Assembly (NCBI GenBank): GCA_019358975.1
Contig: JAHHIL010000005.1
Location: forward strand, 62,001-126,000
Origin: Trichocoleus desertorum ATA4-8-CV12
GTDB taxonomy: Bacteria > Cyanobacteriota > Cyanobacteriia > FACHB-46
Length of the DNA: 64,000 nt
Direction of reading: 5' to 3'
The number at the start of each line of letters is the position of its first letter. Position 1 is the stretch's first letter. Positions 26,360-34,280 of the stretch are shown one piece after another. A program made the position numbers and the translations under genes. Under the pieces are notes generated by a model, which was not told the origin of the DNA, made no database searches, and was given only the letters and a program-made list of their open reading frames with translations.

Positions 26360-27014
26360 AACCTATCCCTATCCGTGTATATTTACTTATTCCTACTCTA
26401 ATTCTAGAGGTAATTTTCATAAACACCCCAGTTTCAGAGGGTTACATGACTAATTTTTGATCTCTCCTCCTAAAGAGGGGCAAACGGCTGCAAGCATATA
26501 ACAAAGCGAATAATCGTGAACTCGCGTAAAGTTCTTTCAAATTTTTACGGCGATCGCTCGAAGAAACTTGAATTTATGGTGAGGAAAGCACCAGTGTAGC
26601 GGTTGATACACTGGTGCTTTCCGATGTTTTTTTACTCTAGATGAGGTAATTTAGAGTAGGAACTTACCAAGTGTCATTTAGTTTCCCCATCGCCTAGGTG
26701 TTTAACCTACTTCGATGTTTGTTTAGTTCCCTGCCGTAACGTGGCCTTCCTAAGGTGTGTGTCCTGGTCTTGGTGAGTTGATTTAGAGTAGTGAGTCGCT
26801 ATTGCGAGTTTGCGATCAGTTGATTGCAAAACTTAGGCTTCTACCTAAAAACCGTCAGTGGGTTCTTCCGCTGTTTTCGCAAGCTTGAATTCAATGAAAT
26901 TGGAGGTTCAAGGCTCCTGCCGTTAACCTTTTGATTTCAATAAGCATCCATATTTAAAGAATTTTTTAACTCCAATGCCAAACGCTACATTCTTGCCTGA
27001 GGGTAAACGTTTTT
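26360..27014. other. Intergenic region with an orphan terminator
   Basis: 655 bases with no supported protein gene. It holds the pedR promoter side and, on the plus strand, a very strong terminator at 26583-26633 with no gene in front of it. The rest (26640-27014) shows no clear hairpin or open frame. Confidence 0.5.
26583..26633 (+). terminator. Strong orphan rho-independent terminator (possible sRNA 3' end)
   Basis: Perfect 16-bp stem (GGAAAGCACCAGTGTA with its complement), 8-base loop, then GATG and seven T. No plus-strand coding sequence precedes it for over 2 kb, so it probably ends a non-coding transcript that starts in 26400-26580. Confidence 0.75.
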
Positions 27015-27344
27015 ATGCAACCATTGGTCGTCACTGAGCAGCAAAGTTCCTCGTACTTCAAGTTTTGGCACAACGATGCCGTGCATGAAGGCATGTGCTA
27101 CAGCAATGAGCTATTTCGTCACTTTCGAACTTTTAGTACCCATCGGCGCAATCATGCCTACAGCTTAGGCTGTGCTCTTGCGCAACGAGGTATCCAGGCA
27201 GTTATTACTTGCATCAGCGATCGCAATACGGCCCCTGCTGACCAACGTTACATTCTCTGGATTAGCCTACGCTCTCCCTGGCCCGAATATGAACCATCCT
27301 TGGCAGAGCCACTCACTCCTAGCTTAGTGGGCGCTGTATCCTGA
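27015..27344 (+). CDS. Small protein, unknown function
   Basis: 109 residues. It has no membrane segment or known motif. Its composition is rich in aromatic, His and Arg residues: SSYFKFWHNDAVHEGMCYSNELF near 12-35, HRRNHAYSLGCALAQRG near 43-60, then a beta-type stretch QAVITCISDRN and RYILWISLRSPWPEYEPS. GAGGGTAAACG lies 5-15 bases upstream of the ATG. It is 17 bases before the DUF4168 gene, suggesting co-transcription. The function is unknown. Confidence 0.6.
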   Translation: MQPLVVTEQQSSSYFKFWHNDAVHEGMCYSNELFRHFRTFSTHRRNHAYSLGCALAQRGIQAVITCISDRNTAPADQRYILWISLRSPWPEYEPSLAEPLTPSLVGAVS

Positions 27345-27361
27345 TCTGGCTTTCCCGCGTT

Positions 27362-27826
27362 ATGACGTGCGGCTGGATGCAACTTTTACGGAGTTTTGTC
27401 CGGGCTAGATTACTGGCCTTGGTGATGGTCGTGGTTTTGCTAATTTCTGTGGAGAGCATACCCGCGATCGCCTGGGCAGAATCATTATCCGCAGCTTCCG
27501 AGGGGCTAGAACTATCGACAGAGCCCTCTGCATCTAGTCGCACCAGCCCAGACTCAAACGATATTCCGTCCGAGAAGGTGAATCAGTTTGTCCATGCTTT
27601 TTTGCAAGTACTGGATCTGATTGAACGCCGGGAAGGTGAGCTACAGGGAGCCGAAACTGAATCCGAATCTCTGCAAGTTCAACGCGATATAGAAACTGAA
27701 GCCCTAGAAATTATTGCGACCGTAGGACTCACCAAAACCGAATATCTGCAACTATTGGGCTTAGCCAATACAGATTCAGAATTTGGAGAGCGGGTGGCAG
27801 CTCAGATCCAGGAGGCCACTGATTAA
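27362..27826 (+). CDS. Secreted DUF4168-like protein
   Basis: 154 residues. A signal peptide is clear: basic start, then LLALVMVVVLLISVESIPAIAWA ending near residue 39. After a Ser/Thr-rich linker the C-terminal 80 residues form three predicted helices: EKVNQFVHAFLQVLDLIERREGEL (in parts), ETEALEIIATVGLTKTEYLQLL and a terminal helix ending in VAAQIQEATD. The pattern VNQF..A...V..I...........A...I....L....Y..I resembles DUF4168, a periplasmic cyanobacterial family without known function. It ends 35 bases before an IS200/IS605-like remnant. Confidence 0.65.
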   Translation: MTCGWMQLLRSFVRARLLALVMVVVLLISVESIPAIAWAESLSAASEGLELSTEPSASSRTSPDSNDIPSEKVNQFVHAFLQVLDLIERREGELQGAETESESLQVQRDIETEALEIIATVGLTKTEYLQLLGLANTDSEFGERVAAQIQEATD

Positions 27827-27860
27827 GCTCTGACCCGCGAGAAAAGTGAAATTCGCCCCT

Positions 27861-27950
27861 TTGACATCCTCACCACCCTAGAAGTGCGGTGATTCCCAAG
27901 CCTCACGACTTAAGTTTTCTGCTCGTGCTAGAAGCACGGGGTTTCAGACC
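27861..27950. mobile_element. IS200/IS605-like terminal remnant or MITE
   Basis: After TTGAC two small imperfect hairpins occur: TCACC...GGTGA (27870-27892) and CGTGC...GCACG (27924-27938). Both contain CTAGAAG in or near the loop. Such paired subterminal hairpins next to TTGAC are typical of cyanobacterial IS200/IS605 element ends. There is no transposase gene. The assignment is by pattern only. Confidence 0.4.
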
Positions 27951-28125
27951 CAATTTTCTGATGATGATAGGCGTCTAGGGTGGTTCCTGACAGTCGGGTC
28001 TGTTACTTGTATAAGGCTCTAACTTAGCTCAGTTGCAGTTTCTTGGGAAAGCGGCAATTTGGCTAAAGACCGCTACTAAAAGGCGGTGTTTGATAGGCTT
28101 GGAGAAATGAAGAAGGAGTGTTGGT

Positions 28126-29112
28126 GTGGTTCACCCGCGAGTCCTCTGTCTTGGCGAAATTTTATTTGACTGCTTGGCGAATCAATTGGGGCGATCGCTA
28201 GAGCAAGTAGAGTCTTGGACTCCCTATCCTGGTGGGGCTCCAGCTAACGTCGCTTGTGCGCTGGTTAAGCTCGGCACCACAGCTGGGTTCGTCGGCTGTG
28301 TCGGTCAAGATGAGCCAGGAGCCAGTTTGGTTCAACTGTTGCAAACTGTGGGCGTGGACACCAGGGGAGTGCAGCAGCATCCCACCGCTCCTACGCGCCA
28401 AGTTTATGTGTTGCGTTCAGAGACAGGCGATCGCATGTTTTCTGGCTTTGGGGATCTAGATACGGCAGAATTTGCCGATACTCACCTGCAAGCTGACCAG
28501 CTACCAGTTGAGCTGTTTGAGGCAGCTGATTTCTTGGTGTTAGGCACCTTGGAGCTAGCCTACCCAGAGAGCCGAGCCGCTACAGAACGGGCTTTGCAGT
28601 TAGCAGAGCAGCATTATGTCAAGACTTTAGTGGATGTAAACTGGCGACCCATGTTCTGGCCTGATCCAGAAATTGCGCCTGCCATGATTCAAGATTTGCT
28701 AAAGCGAGTTGATTTTCTCAAGCTCGCGGACGAAGAAGCGGAGTGGCTATTCGGCACTAGTGATCCCGGCGCGATCGCCCATCGTCTGGGGAACACCGAG
28801 AGTGTGCTAGTGACGGCTGGAGCCAAGGGCTGCGCTTATTACTTGGGCGGGAATGAAGGTCACTTAAACGCCTTTGAGGTGGAATCAGAAGACACGACAG
28901 GCGCAGGTGACAGCTTTGTCGCTGGGTTTCTGCATCAAGTGGCTCAAAATGGGCTGCAAAGCCTCAGCGATCCCGAAACAGCCAAAAAGGTCGTCACCTA
29001 CGCCAGTGCGGTTGGAGCTTTAACCACCACACGACCAGGCGCGATCGCCGCTCAACCGACCCCAGCAGAAGTTGAGGCATTTCTTTACCTCAATCAACAA
29101 CTATCTGGCTAA
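28126..29112 (+). CDS. PfkB-family sugar kinase (fructokinase-like)
   Basis: 328 residues. It phosphorylates a sugar with ATP in the cytoplasm; fructose is the most likely substrate by overall pattern. PfkB signature 1 region is YPGGAPANVACALVKLG near residue 34-50, a substrate-side FVGCVGQDEPG is near 60, and PfkB signature 2 is DTTGAGDSFVAGFLHQ near 257-272 with the catalytic aspartate in GAGD. The GTG start at 28126 has AAGGAG 7 bases upstream. Its stop overlaps the start of the next gene (TAATG). Alternatives: ribokinase- or adenosine kinase-type enzymes. Confidence 0.88.
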   Translation: MVHPRVLCLGEILFDCLANQLGRSLEQVESWTPYPGGAPANVACALVKLGTTAGFVGCVGQDEPGASLVQLLQTVGVDTRGVQQHPTAPTRQVYVLRSETGDRMFSGFGDLDTAEFADTHLQADQLPVELFEAADFLVLGTLELAYPESRAATERALQLAEQHYVKTLVDVNWRPMFWPDPEIAPAMIQDLLKRVDFLKLADEEAEWLFGTSDPGAIAHRLGNTESVLVTAGAKGCAYYLGGNEGHLNAFEVESEDTTGAGDSFVAGFLHQVAQNGLQSLSDPETAKKVVTYASAVGALTTTRPGAIAAQPTPAEVEAFLYLNQQLSG

Positions 29113-29600
29113 TGGCTACTGAAATCGAACGTAAATTTCTCGTTAAACCGGAAGAGTGGCAGCAATTCCAGCAGCGCTCTGATCCCACTTTGCTGAGCAG
29201 CACCCGCTATCGCCAAGGCTACATTTCTTCTAGCGCCACTAAAACGGTGCGAATCCGAATTGCGGGCGATCGCGGTTTCATCACGATCAAAGGCCCCACG
29301 GTTGGCTATTCTCGCTCGGAGTTTGAGTACAGTATTCCGCTAGCCGACGCAGAAACCATGCTCAATCATCTTTGTGAGCCGCCTCTAATCGAAAAAACTC
29401 GCCATAAAGTTGCTTGGGACAACTTAATTTGGGAAGTGGATGAGTTTGCTGGCGACAACCAAGGGTTAATGGTGGCGGAAGTTGAACTGAGCGATGCGGA
29501 CCAAGCTATTACCTTACCCAATTGGGCTGGCGAAGAAGTTTCCCATGACCCTCGTTATTACAACGCTAATCTAGCCAAGCATCCCTTTAATCGTTGGTAA
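29112..29600 (+). CDS. CYTH domain protein (triphosphate tunnel metalloenzyme)
   Basis: 162 residues. It begins MATEIERKFLV, the ExExK motif of the CYTH family, whose members bind triphosphates with Mg or Mn inside a beta-barrel. Other tunnel residues are visible in RYRQGYI near 32, TVRIRIAGDRGFITIKG near 45-62, SRSEFEYSIP near 70, KTRHKV near 95 and WEVDEFAG near 110. Bacterial homologues of this short form act as tripolyphosphatases; adenylate cyclase or thiamine triphosphatase activity is found in others. It overlaps the sugar kinase stop by one base, so both are co-translated. Confidence 0.92.
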   Translation: MATEIERKFLVKPEEWQQFQQRSDPTLLSSTRYRQGYISSSATKTVRIRIAGDRGFITIKGPTVGYSRSEFEYSIPLADAETMLNHLCEPPLIEKTRHKVAWDNLIWEVDEFAGDNQGLMVAEVELSDADQAITLPNWAGEEVSHDPRYYNANLAKHPFNRW

Positions 29601-29668
29601 TTGAGATTGGTGGCTGAGTTAGCTTTGCAAACGGCTCTGGTTTAGGGACAATCAGAGCGATAGAACAT

Positions 29669-30586
29669 GTGACGGTTACCCAAACTATGCATTTATTGGC
29701 TCAGCTGTCGGGTCAGCTCCTCAGTCAGCAGTTGGCTCAACTCCTTGTGAATGGCATTGCAGTCGGCTCCATCATTGCTCTGGCAGCTGTCGGTCTGACA
29801 CTCACCTATGGAATTTTGCGCTTAGCTAACTTTGCCCACGGTGATTTTCTGACGCTAGGAGCCTACCTCACGCTCTTAGCTAACGGTTTTGGGCTTAACA
29901 TTTGGCTGGCCGTAGTCCTGGGCGTGGTCGGGACTATTTTGGCAGTGTTGCTCATCGAAAAACTGTTGTGGTCGCCTATGCGCGATCGCCGAGCTTCTTC
30001 CACCACCCTAATCATCATTTCCATTGGTCTAGCCCTATTTCTTCGCAACGGCATTATTTTGTTCTGGGGCGGTGGGAATCAAAACTACGACCTACCAGTC
30101 GCCTCTGCCGTCAGCCTTTTTGGGATTCGAATTGCTTACTATCGCCTGATTGTTGTGGGGCTAGCGATTTTAGTGATTTTGGGCCTGCACTACCTCTTAC
30201 AAAACACCAAAATCGGTAAAGCGATGCGAGCTGTGGCGGATGACATCGATTTAGCCCGGGTGTCGGGAATTAACGTAGACCAAGTCGTAATCTGGACTTG
30301 GGTGATTGCGGGTAGCCTCACCGCCTTGGGGGGTGGCATGTACGGTCTAATTACCGCCGTGCGTCCTAACATGGGCTGGTTTCTGATTTTGCCCATGTTT
30401 GCCGCAGTCATCCTAGGCGGGATTGGTAATCCTTATGGCGCGATCGCGGGTGCTTTGATTATTGGGGTGGCCCAAGAAGTTAGCACTTACTGGCTACCCA
30501 CCGAATACAAGCTAGGAGTAGCTTTATTAATCATGGTGCTAGTGCTACTCGTGCGGCCACAAGGCTTATTTAAGGGCACAATTTGA
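29669..30586 (+). CDS. Branched-chain/neutral amino acid ABC transporter permease (LivH type)
   Basis: 305 residues with about eight hydrophobic segments. LivH-type landmarks: NGIAVGSIIALAAVGLTLTYGIL near residues 29-51, RLANFAHGDFLTLGAYL near 52-68, the coupling-loop region TKIGKAMRAVADDIDLARVSGIN (in parts) near 182-205, and GGIGNPYGAIAGALIIG near 252-268. Cyanobacterial NatD is of this type. The partner LivM, ATPase and binding-protein genes are not next to it, which is common in cyanobacteria. GTG 29669 is used; ATG 29687 is also possible. Confidence 0.9.
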   Translation: MTVTQTMHLLAQLSGQLLSQQLAQLLVNGIAVGSIIALAAVGLTLTYGILRLANFAHGDFLTLGAYLTLLANGFGLNIWLAVVLGVVGTILAVLLIEKLLWSPMRDRRASSTTLIIISIGLALFLRNGIILFWGGGNQNYDLPVASAVSLFGIRIAYYRLIVVGLAILVILGLHYLLQNTKIGKAMRAVADDIDLARVSGINVDQVVIWTWVIAGSLTALGGGMYGLITAVRPNMGWFLILPMFAAVILGGIGNPYGAIAGALIIGVAQEVSTYWLPTEYKLGVALLIMVLVLLVRPQGLFKGTI

Positions 30587-30646
30587 GTAACACTAGCGCC
30601 TAACCTAAGTAGACCAAAACCGAACCAAAGCAGAAGTCTGAGACCA

Positions 30647-30799
30647 CTAAGGGTTGATCGCACGGAAGTAAATAGCTGCAACCAAGAAATTGCCAGCTAA
30701 GAGAACCAAGCTAACAATAGTGCGGTATGGATAAGGGGGCTTAGACTCATCCACAACTGCTTTGGTTTTAACAGATGATTTCATTGATTGAGCGTTCAT
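30647..30799 (-). CDS. Small single-helix membrane protein, possibly Psb35-like
   Basis: 50 residues from ATG 30799, which has AAGGAG about 9 bases upstream; upstream codons of the open frame look unrelated. The N-terminal half is charged (MKSSVKTKAVVDESK), then PPYPYRTIVSLVLLAGNFLV, a single membrane helix, and the end AAIYFRAINP. The pattern of a short polar N-terminus, PYPYRT and one helix fits a conserved cyanobacterial thylakoid-type small protein; Psb35 (Ssl2148) is a possible match but I cannot confirm it. Two copies of TGTGTAACT lie just upstream, 19 bases apart. Confidence 0.65.
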   Translation of the reverse strand: MNAQSMKSSVKTKAVVDESKPPYPYRTIVSLVLLAGNFLVAAIYFRAINP

Positions 30800-30964
30800 T
30801 AAACAAGCTCCTTGTGTAACTCGACTGTGTCTGTGTAACTCTACTAAACAGAGATACCAAAGAGCCTGGGTCGAACACACGCGCCAGTAGGAAGATTTTA
30901 TTTTGCTTTAGCGAAGATTTTTCTCAATCCCGCGAGGGACTTCCCTACTAAACCCTTAGGCTGG

Positions 30965-31927
30965 CTAAACCGCTTCCCCAGCATGGTAAGAACTACGCAC
31001 TAAGGGGCCAGAGCGCACATGAGAGAACCCCATTTCACGGGCGATCGCCCCTAAGTGCTCAAATTCTTCGGGAGTCCAATATCTTTGGACGGGTAAGTGT
31101 TCTAGAGATGGGCGCATGTATTGACCCAGGGTGAGGCGATCGCAATCAATGGCCCGCAAATCCTTCAGGGCCTGTATCACCTCTGATTCGGTTTCGCCAT
31201 GCCCCAACATTAAGCCAGACTTGGTCGGAATCTGGGAGTTTAGCTCTTTCACCACTTGCAGGACTTGCAGCGATCGCTCATACTTTGCACCACGTCTGAC
31301 TGGGCCTTGTAAGCGCTTCACTGTTTCAATGTTGTGGTTGTAGCAAGCAGGCTGAGCCGAAACCACTTTAGCAATTCGCTGCCGCTGCATCTCTGCTGCC
31401 TCTAAATCAGCCGCTCGGCCACCCCAAAAATCAGGGGTCAGCACTTCAATTTGAGTTTTGGGGTTCGTTTTGCGAATCGCTGCCATCGTAGCTGCAAACC
31501 AACTCGCTCCTTGATCGGGCAAGTCATCTCGCGCGACTGAGGTCAGTACTACATACTCTAACCCTAGTAACTTAACTGATTCAGCAATTTTCTTTGGTTC
31601 CTGAGGGTCAAGTGGCATCGGGGCATGGCCTTTATCCACCTGACAAAAGCCACAGGCACGAGTACAGATAGGCCCCATCAGCAGGAAGGTTGCCGTTTTT
31701 TGGGCGTAACACTCTCCCCGATTCGGACAGCGTCCCTCTTCGCAAATTGTGTGAATCTGCCGCTGCTTGATAATCTTTTGAACCGTAGAAATCTCACTAG
31801 CCTTACCCACCGGACGCCGGAGCCATTCGGGCATGCTGGTAATCTCAGCTCGACGGGTAGCAGCAGATGGGGTCGGTAAAGTTGGCTGTAGGGTTGGTTG
31901 TAGGGTTGGCTCTACTTCGGCAGGCAT
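30965..31927 (-). CDS. lipA: Lipoyl synthase
   Basis: 320 residues. This radical SAM enzyme inserts two sulfurs into octanoyl-E2 proteins in the cytoplasm. The auxiliary cluster cysteines are in [20 protein letters not shown] (residues about 60-80, pattern CxxxxCxxxxxC). The radical SAM motif CTRACGFC is near residue 88-95. The C-terminal RSSYHAGE motif that binds the auxiliary cluster is present. The first 32 residues contain short LQPT repeats ([13 protein letters not shown]) and look dispensable; a second Met is at EITSMPEWL. Cyanobacteria often have two lipA genes; only one is in this window. Confidence 0.95.
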   Translation of the reverse strand: MPAEVEPTLQPTLQPTLPTPSAATRRAEITSMPEWLRRPVGKASEISTVQKIIKQRQIHTICEEGRCPNRGECYAQKTATFLLMGPICTRACGFCQVDKGHAPMPLDPQEPKKIAESVKLLGLEYVVLTSVARDDLPDQGASWFAATMAAIRKTNPKTQIEVLTPDFWGGRAADLEAAEMQRQRIAKVVSAQPACYNHNIETVKRLQGPVRRGAKYERSLQVLQVVKELNSQIPTKSGLMLGHGETESEVIQALKDLRAIDCDRLTLGQYMRPSLEHLPVQRYWTPEEFEHLGAIAREMGFSHVRSGPLVRSSYHAGEAV

Positions 31928-32412
31928 AAAACTTGGGTGGCTCCAGCCAGGGGTTAGCGAGTTCAGGTCGTCTGATTACAAATTCTAGAACTTGTTATCG
32001 AAATTGCAATTTTGACTTTTCGCGTCACTGATAATAGCGGCAGTCACCAAAACGCAATCTATGCGAAAGTCAACGGTAGCGCGATCGCTTTTGCTTTTAG
32101 ATTAATTTTGGGGAGATTTTGGGCATATTAGAATGCCTGTCCTGTGCCAACATCACCAGACAGGTGTTTAACCCAGCCGAAATTAGAGTAATTTCACTTG
32201 CAGAAGCTACGCTGGTTTATGGTGTCATAGAATTACCACTATGCCTGTACTCAACATCACTTGAGTGATGTATACCAAATTTCTCTACTTAACTGTGCAT
32301 TGATTAATTCTTCACCTAAGGTTATCCTCCGACAGGATCAAACAGCAGGACGGTCGAGAAATAATAATCCAAATCTTCACTAAACCTTGAGTCACCCCCT
32401 AAGGAGTCAGTT
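31928..32412. other. Intergenic region with one dyad
   Basis: 485 bases between lipA (minus) and the response regulator (plus). It should hold both promoters. The only clear structure is the dyad at 32254-32271. No protein or RNA gene is supported. Confidence 0.5.
32254..32271. promoter_or_regulatory. 18-bp dyad upstream of the response regulator gene
   Basis: Arms ACATCACT and AGTGATGT flank the bases TG. It lies about 140 bases before the GTG start at 32413 and resembles a dimeric regulator site. Confidence 0.35.
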
Positions 32413-32979
32413 GTGGCAAGTCACAAGATCCTAGTTATCGATGACAGCAGAGTCATCCGGATGCGAGTGCGAGATATGTTACCCAAAGGTAACTTTGAAG
32501 TTCTCGAAGCAAAAGATGGGGTTGAAGGTCTTAACTTAATCCGGCAAGAACGGCCAAACCTGATCATGCTAGACTTTCTGCTACCCCGGATGAGTGGCTG
32601 GGAAGTATTTCAACAGATTCAGAATCAATCCGATTTACAAAGCATTCCCCTCGTGGTGATGTCAGGGCGTCGCGAAGAAGTGACCGAGAAAATCCCTGAG
32701 CCTTTTGAGTTTTTCGAATTTATTGAAAAGCCTTTTGAGCAGAAAGAGCTAATTGAAGCGATTAAGGCCTCAATGGCTAAAGCAAAACTGCCACGGGTAC
32801 AACCAGCCCCCGCAGCCGCAGCCCCCACAGCAACCGCAGCAGCACCTACAGAGTCAGGAGCATCGGCTGCTGAGATTCAAGCGCTGAATGAGAAGATTGC
32901 CAAGATGCAGACAGAAATTGATGGGCTGAAGAAACAACTAACGCAGATTGTCACCTTCATTAAGCAAAAGCTGAAGTAG
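32413..32979 (+). CDS. Response regulator, receiver domain with coiled-coil tail
   Basis: 188 residues. The receiver domain covers residues 1-120: acidic pair VIDDSR near 9, phospho-acceptor aspartate in LIMLDFLLP near residue 54, the Thr/Ser position in LVVMSGRR near 80 and the conserved lysine in FIEKPFEQKEL near 104. A linker rich in Ala and Pro (about 125-150) leads to a coiled coil (EIQALNEKIAKMQTEIDGL, 150-180). There is no DNA-binding output domain, so it likely works by protein contact, like PilG or PatA-related regulators. GTG start; no kinase gene is adjacent. Confidence 0.88.
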   Translation: MASHKILVIDDSRVIRMRVRDMLPKGNFEVLEAKDGVEGLNLIRQERPNLIMLDFLLPRMSGWEVFQQIQNQSDLQSIPLVVMSGRREEVTEKIPEPFEFFEFIEKPFEQKELIEAIKASMAKAKLPRVQPAPAAAAPTATAAAPTESGASAAEIQALNEKIAKMQTEIDGLKKQLTQIVTFIKQKLK

Positions 32980-33036
32980 TTTATGGCAGGTGGGTGAGGG
33001 GCGATCGCCTACCGTTTTAGTGCCATAAACTTACTT

Positions 33037-33654
33037 CTAGTCCAACTCTCGTCGGCCCTCTAGTGCCCTTGCCAACGTCACCTCATCGGCATACTCTAGG
33101 TCGCCCCCCATTGGCAAGCCAAAGGCAATCCGAGTCACTTTTGTAAACGGCTTCAATAGCTGGCCGACGTAGAGGGTGGTCGTTTCACCCTCAATACTAG
33201 GGCTAATGGCTAGAATGGCTTCTTGAACCTTATCCTGGCTGACTCGCCGCACCAATTGATGGATGTAGAGTTGGTCGGGGCCAATTCCATCCATCGGTGA
33301 GATCAAGCCGCCTAATACGTGATACTTACCGCGATATTCTCGGGTTTTTTCGATCGCAATCACATCTCGTGAATCGGCTACGACACAGAGCGTAGTGCGA
33401 TCGCGATTTGCGGTGCGACAAATTTCACAAACAGGTTCAGCCGACAGGTGAAAACAGACAGAACACAGGCCAATCTGTTGCTTTGCTTCCATCAAAGCTT
33501 GAGCAAGTGCTTGGACCTCTGTTTCTGGACGTTTGAGAATATGTAAAGCGAGCCGTTGCGCGGTTTTAGGCCCCACACCTGGTAAGCGTTGTAGTTGCTC
33601 AATTAAGCGAGCTAAGGGACGTGCGTAAACCGTGGGACTGCCTCCTAAATTCAT
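33037..33654 (-). CDS. recR: Recombination mediator protein RecR
   Basis: 205 residues. RecR forms a ring clamp with RecO and RecF that loads RecA on gapped DNA. The helix-hairpin-helix [20 protein letters not shown] is near residues 18-37, the zinc finger is [16 protein letters not shown] near 69-84, and the Toprim domain begins with [19 protein letters not shown] near 94 and includes [18 protein letters not shown] near 115. The length is normal for the family. It stands alone, with a 626-base intergenic region upstream. Confidence 0.96.
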   Translation of the reverse strand: MNLGGSPTVYARPLARLIEQLQRLPGVGPKTAQRLALHILKRPETEVQALAQALMEAKQQIGLCSVCFHLSAEPVCEICRTANRDRTTLCVVADSRDVIAIEKTREYRGKYHVLGGLISPMDGIGPDQLYIHQLVRRVSQDKVQEAILAISPSIEGETTTLYVGQLLKPFTKVTRIAFGLPMGGDLEYADEVTLARALEGRRELD

Positions 33655-33798
33655 CCAAGCTCAAATCATAACGGTTGCAGTTGCTCGACTCACAAAAATT
33701 CTGGCGATCGCTTGTGAGTGAAGCTCAGGCCGCAAAAGGTACTCACCTCGTCCAGGTAGCCTCTTGTAACGTCACCCGATTCTATTTCTAGCCTAATG

Positions 33799-33827
33799 AA
33801 AAAAGCGCCCTCTGTGTGGAGAGAGCC
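33799..33827 (-). terminator. Orphan minus-strand terminator (possible sRNA end)
   Basis: On the minus strand GCTCTCT and AGAGGGC arms enclose CCACAC and are followed by GC and six T. The nearest minus-strand gene upstream already has its own terminators, so this may end a short RNA starting in 33850-34130. Confidence 0.55.
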
Positions 33828-34140
33828 TTTAACTTGCTTGGATGTATTGAGATGAAGCAGTTAAGGGGGCCAAAACCTGGCTACCTAATATATAGGTTTA
33901 ACCTAATTTCTCTCCTCAATGTTGTTAAATAATGTTCGTTCCTTGGGAGTGTTCAACTACAGAGTAATTAATTTTTGTAAAGGAATTTTGGTATCATAAT
34001 TATTTGGTTTTTTCCGCAGCTAGAGTCTTGTCGAAGCAATCATAAAAAGATTCTAAAGCCGCTACCTACAAGCCTTGGGTAATGAATGGGTAGATTAACC
34101 CTAGCCTGGGAGCCAGAAGTTAGCGAAGATGATTGTACAA

Positions 34141-34187
34141 ATAAAAAACAAATAAAAGCCGCCAGCGACTTACATAAATTAGCTGGC
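34141..34187 (-). terminator. Second terminator of the acyltransferase operon
   Basis: On the minus strand GCCAGC and GCTGGC arms are followed by GGCTTTTATTTGTTTTTTAT. It lies about 95 bases after the stop codon at 34281. Confidence 0.65.
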
Positions 34188-34199
34188 ATTTAATAAACA

Positions 34200-34236
34200 G
34201 AAGCCCTGATCAATTTGACCAGGGCTTCCTTGTTTT
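34200..34236. terminator. Bidirectional terminator after the acyltransferase gene
   Basis: Stem GAAGCCCTG / CAGGGCTTC with extra pairs near the loop. T-rich tracts follow on both strands (CTTGTTTT on plus, TGTTTATT on minus). On the minus strand it lies 45 bases after the stop at 34281. Confidence 0.65.
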
Positions 34237-34280
34237 AAAGTTGCTTTTAGCGCTTCATTTAGAACCCCCTAGGGATGGCT

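Larger units (their letters stand above)
33655..34280. other. Intergenic region with three terminator-like hairpins
   Basis: 626 bases without a supported protein gene. Hairpins at 34200-34236 and 34141-34187 can end the minus-strand acyltransferase operon. A third at 33799-33827 lies a further 300 bases downstream and may end a separate small RNA. No open frame of convincing quality is visible. Confidence 0.5.

Noticed and set aside
26640-27014. Possible 6S RNA or other structured RNA
   Set aside because: I could not fold a consistent known RNA from the sequence by eye.
30813-30840. TGTGTAACT direct repeats as an HLR1 site of RpaB
   Set aside because: HLR1 needs two TTACA-type repeats only two bases apart; these are 19 bases apart.
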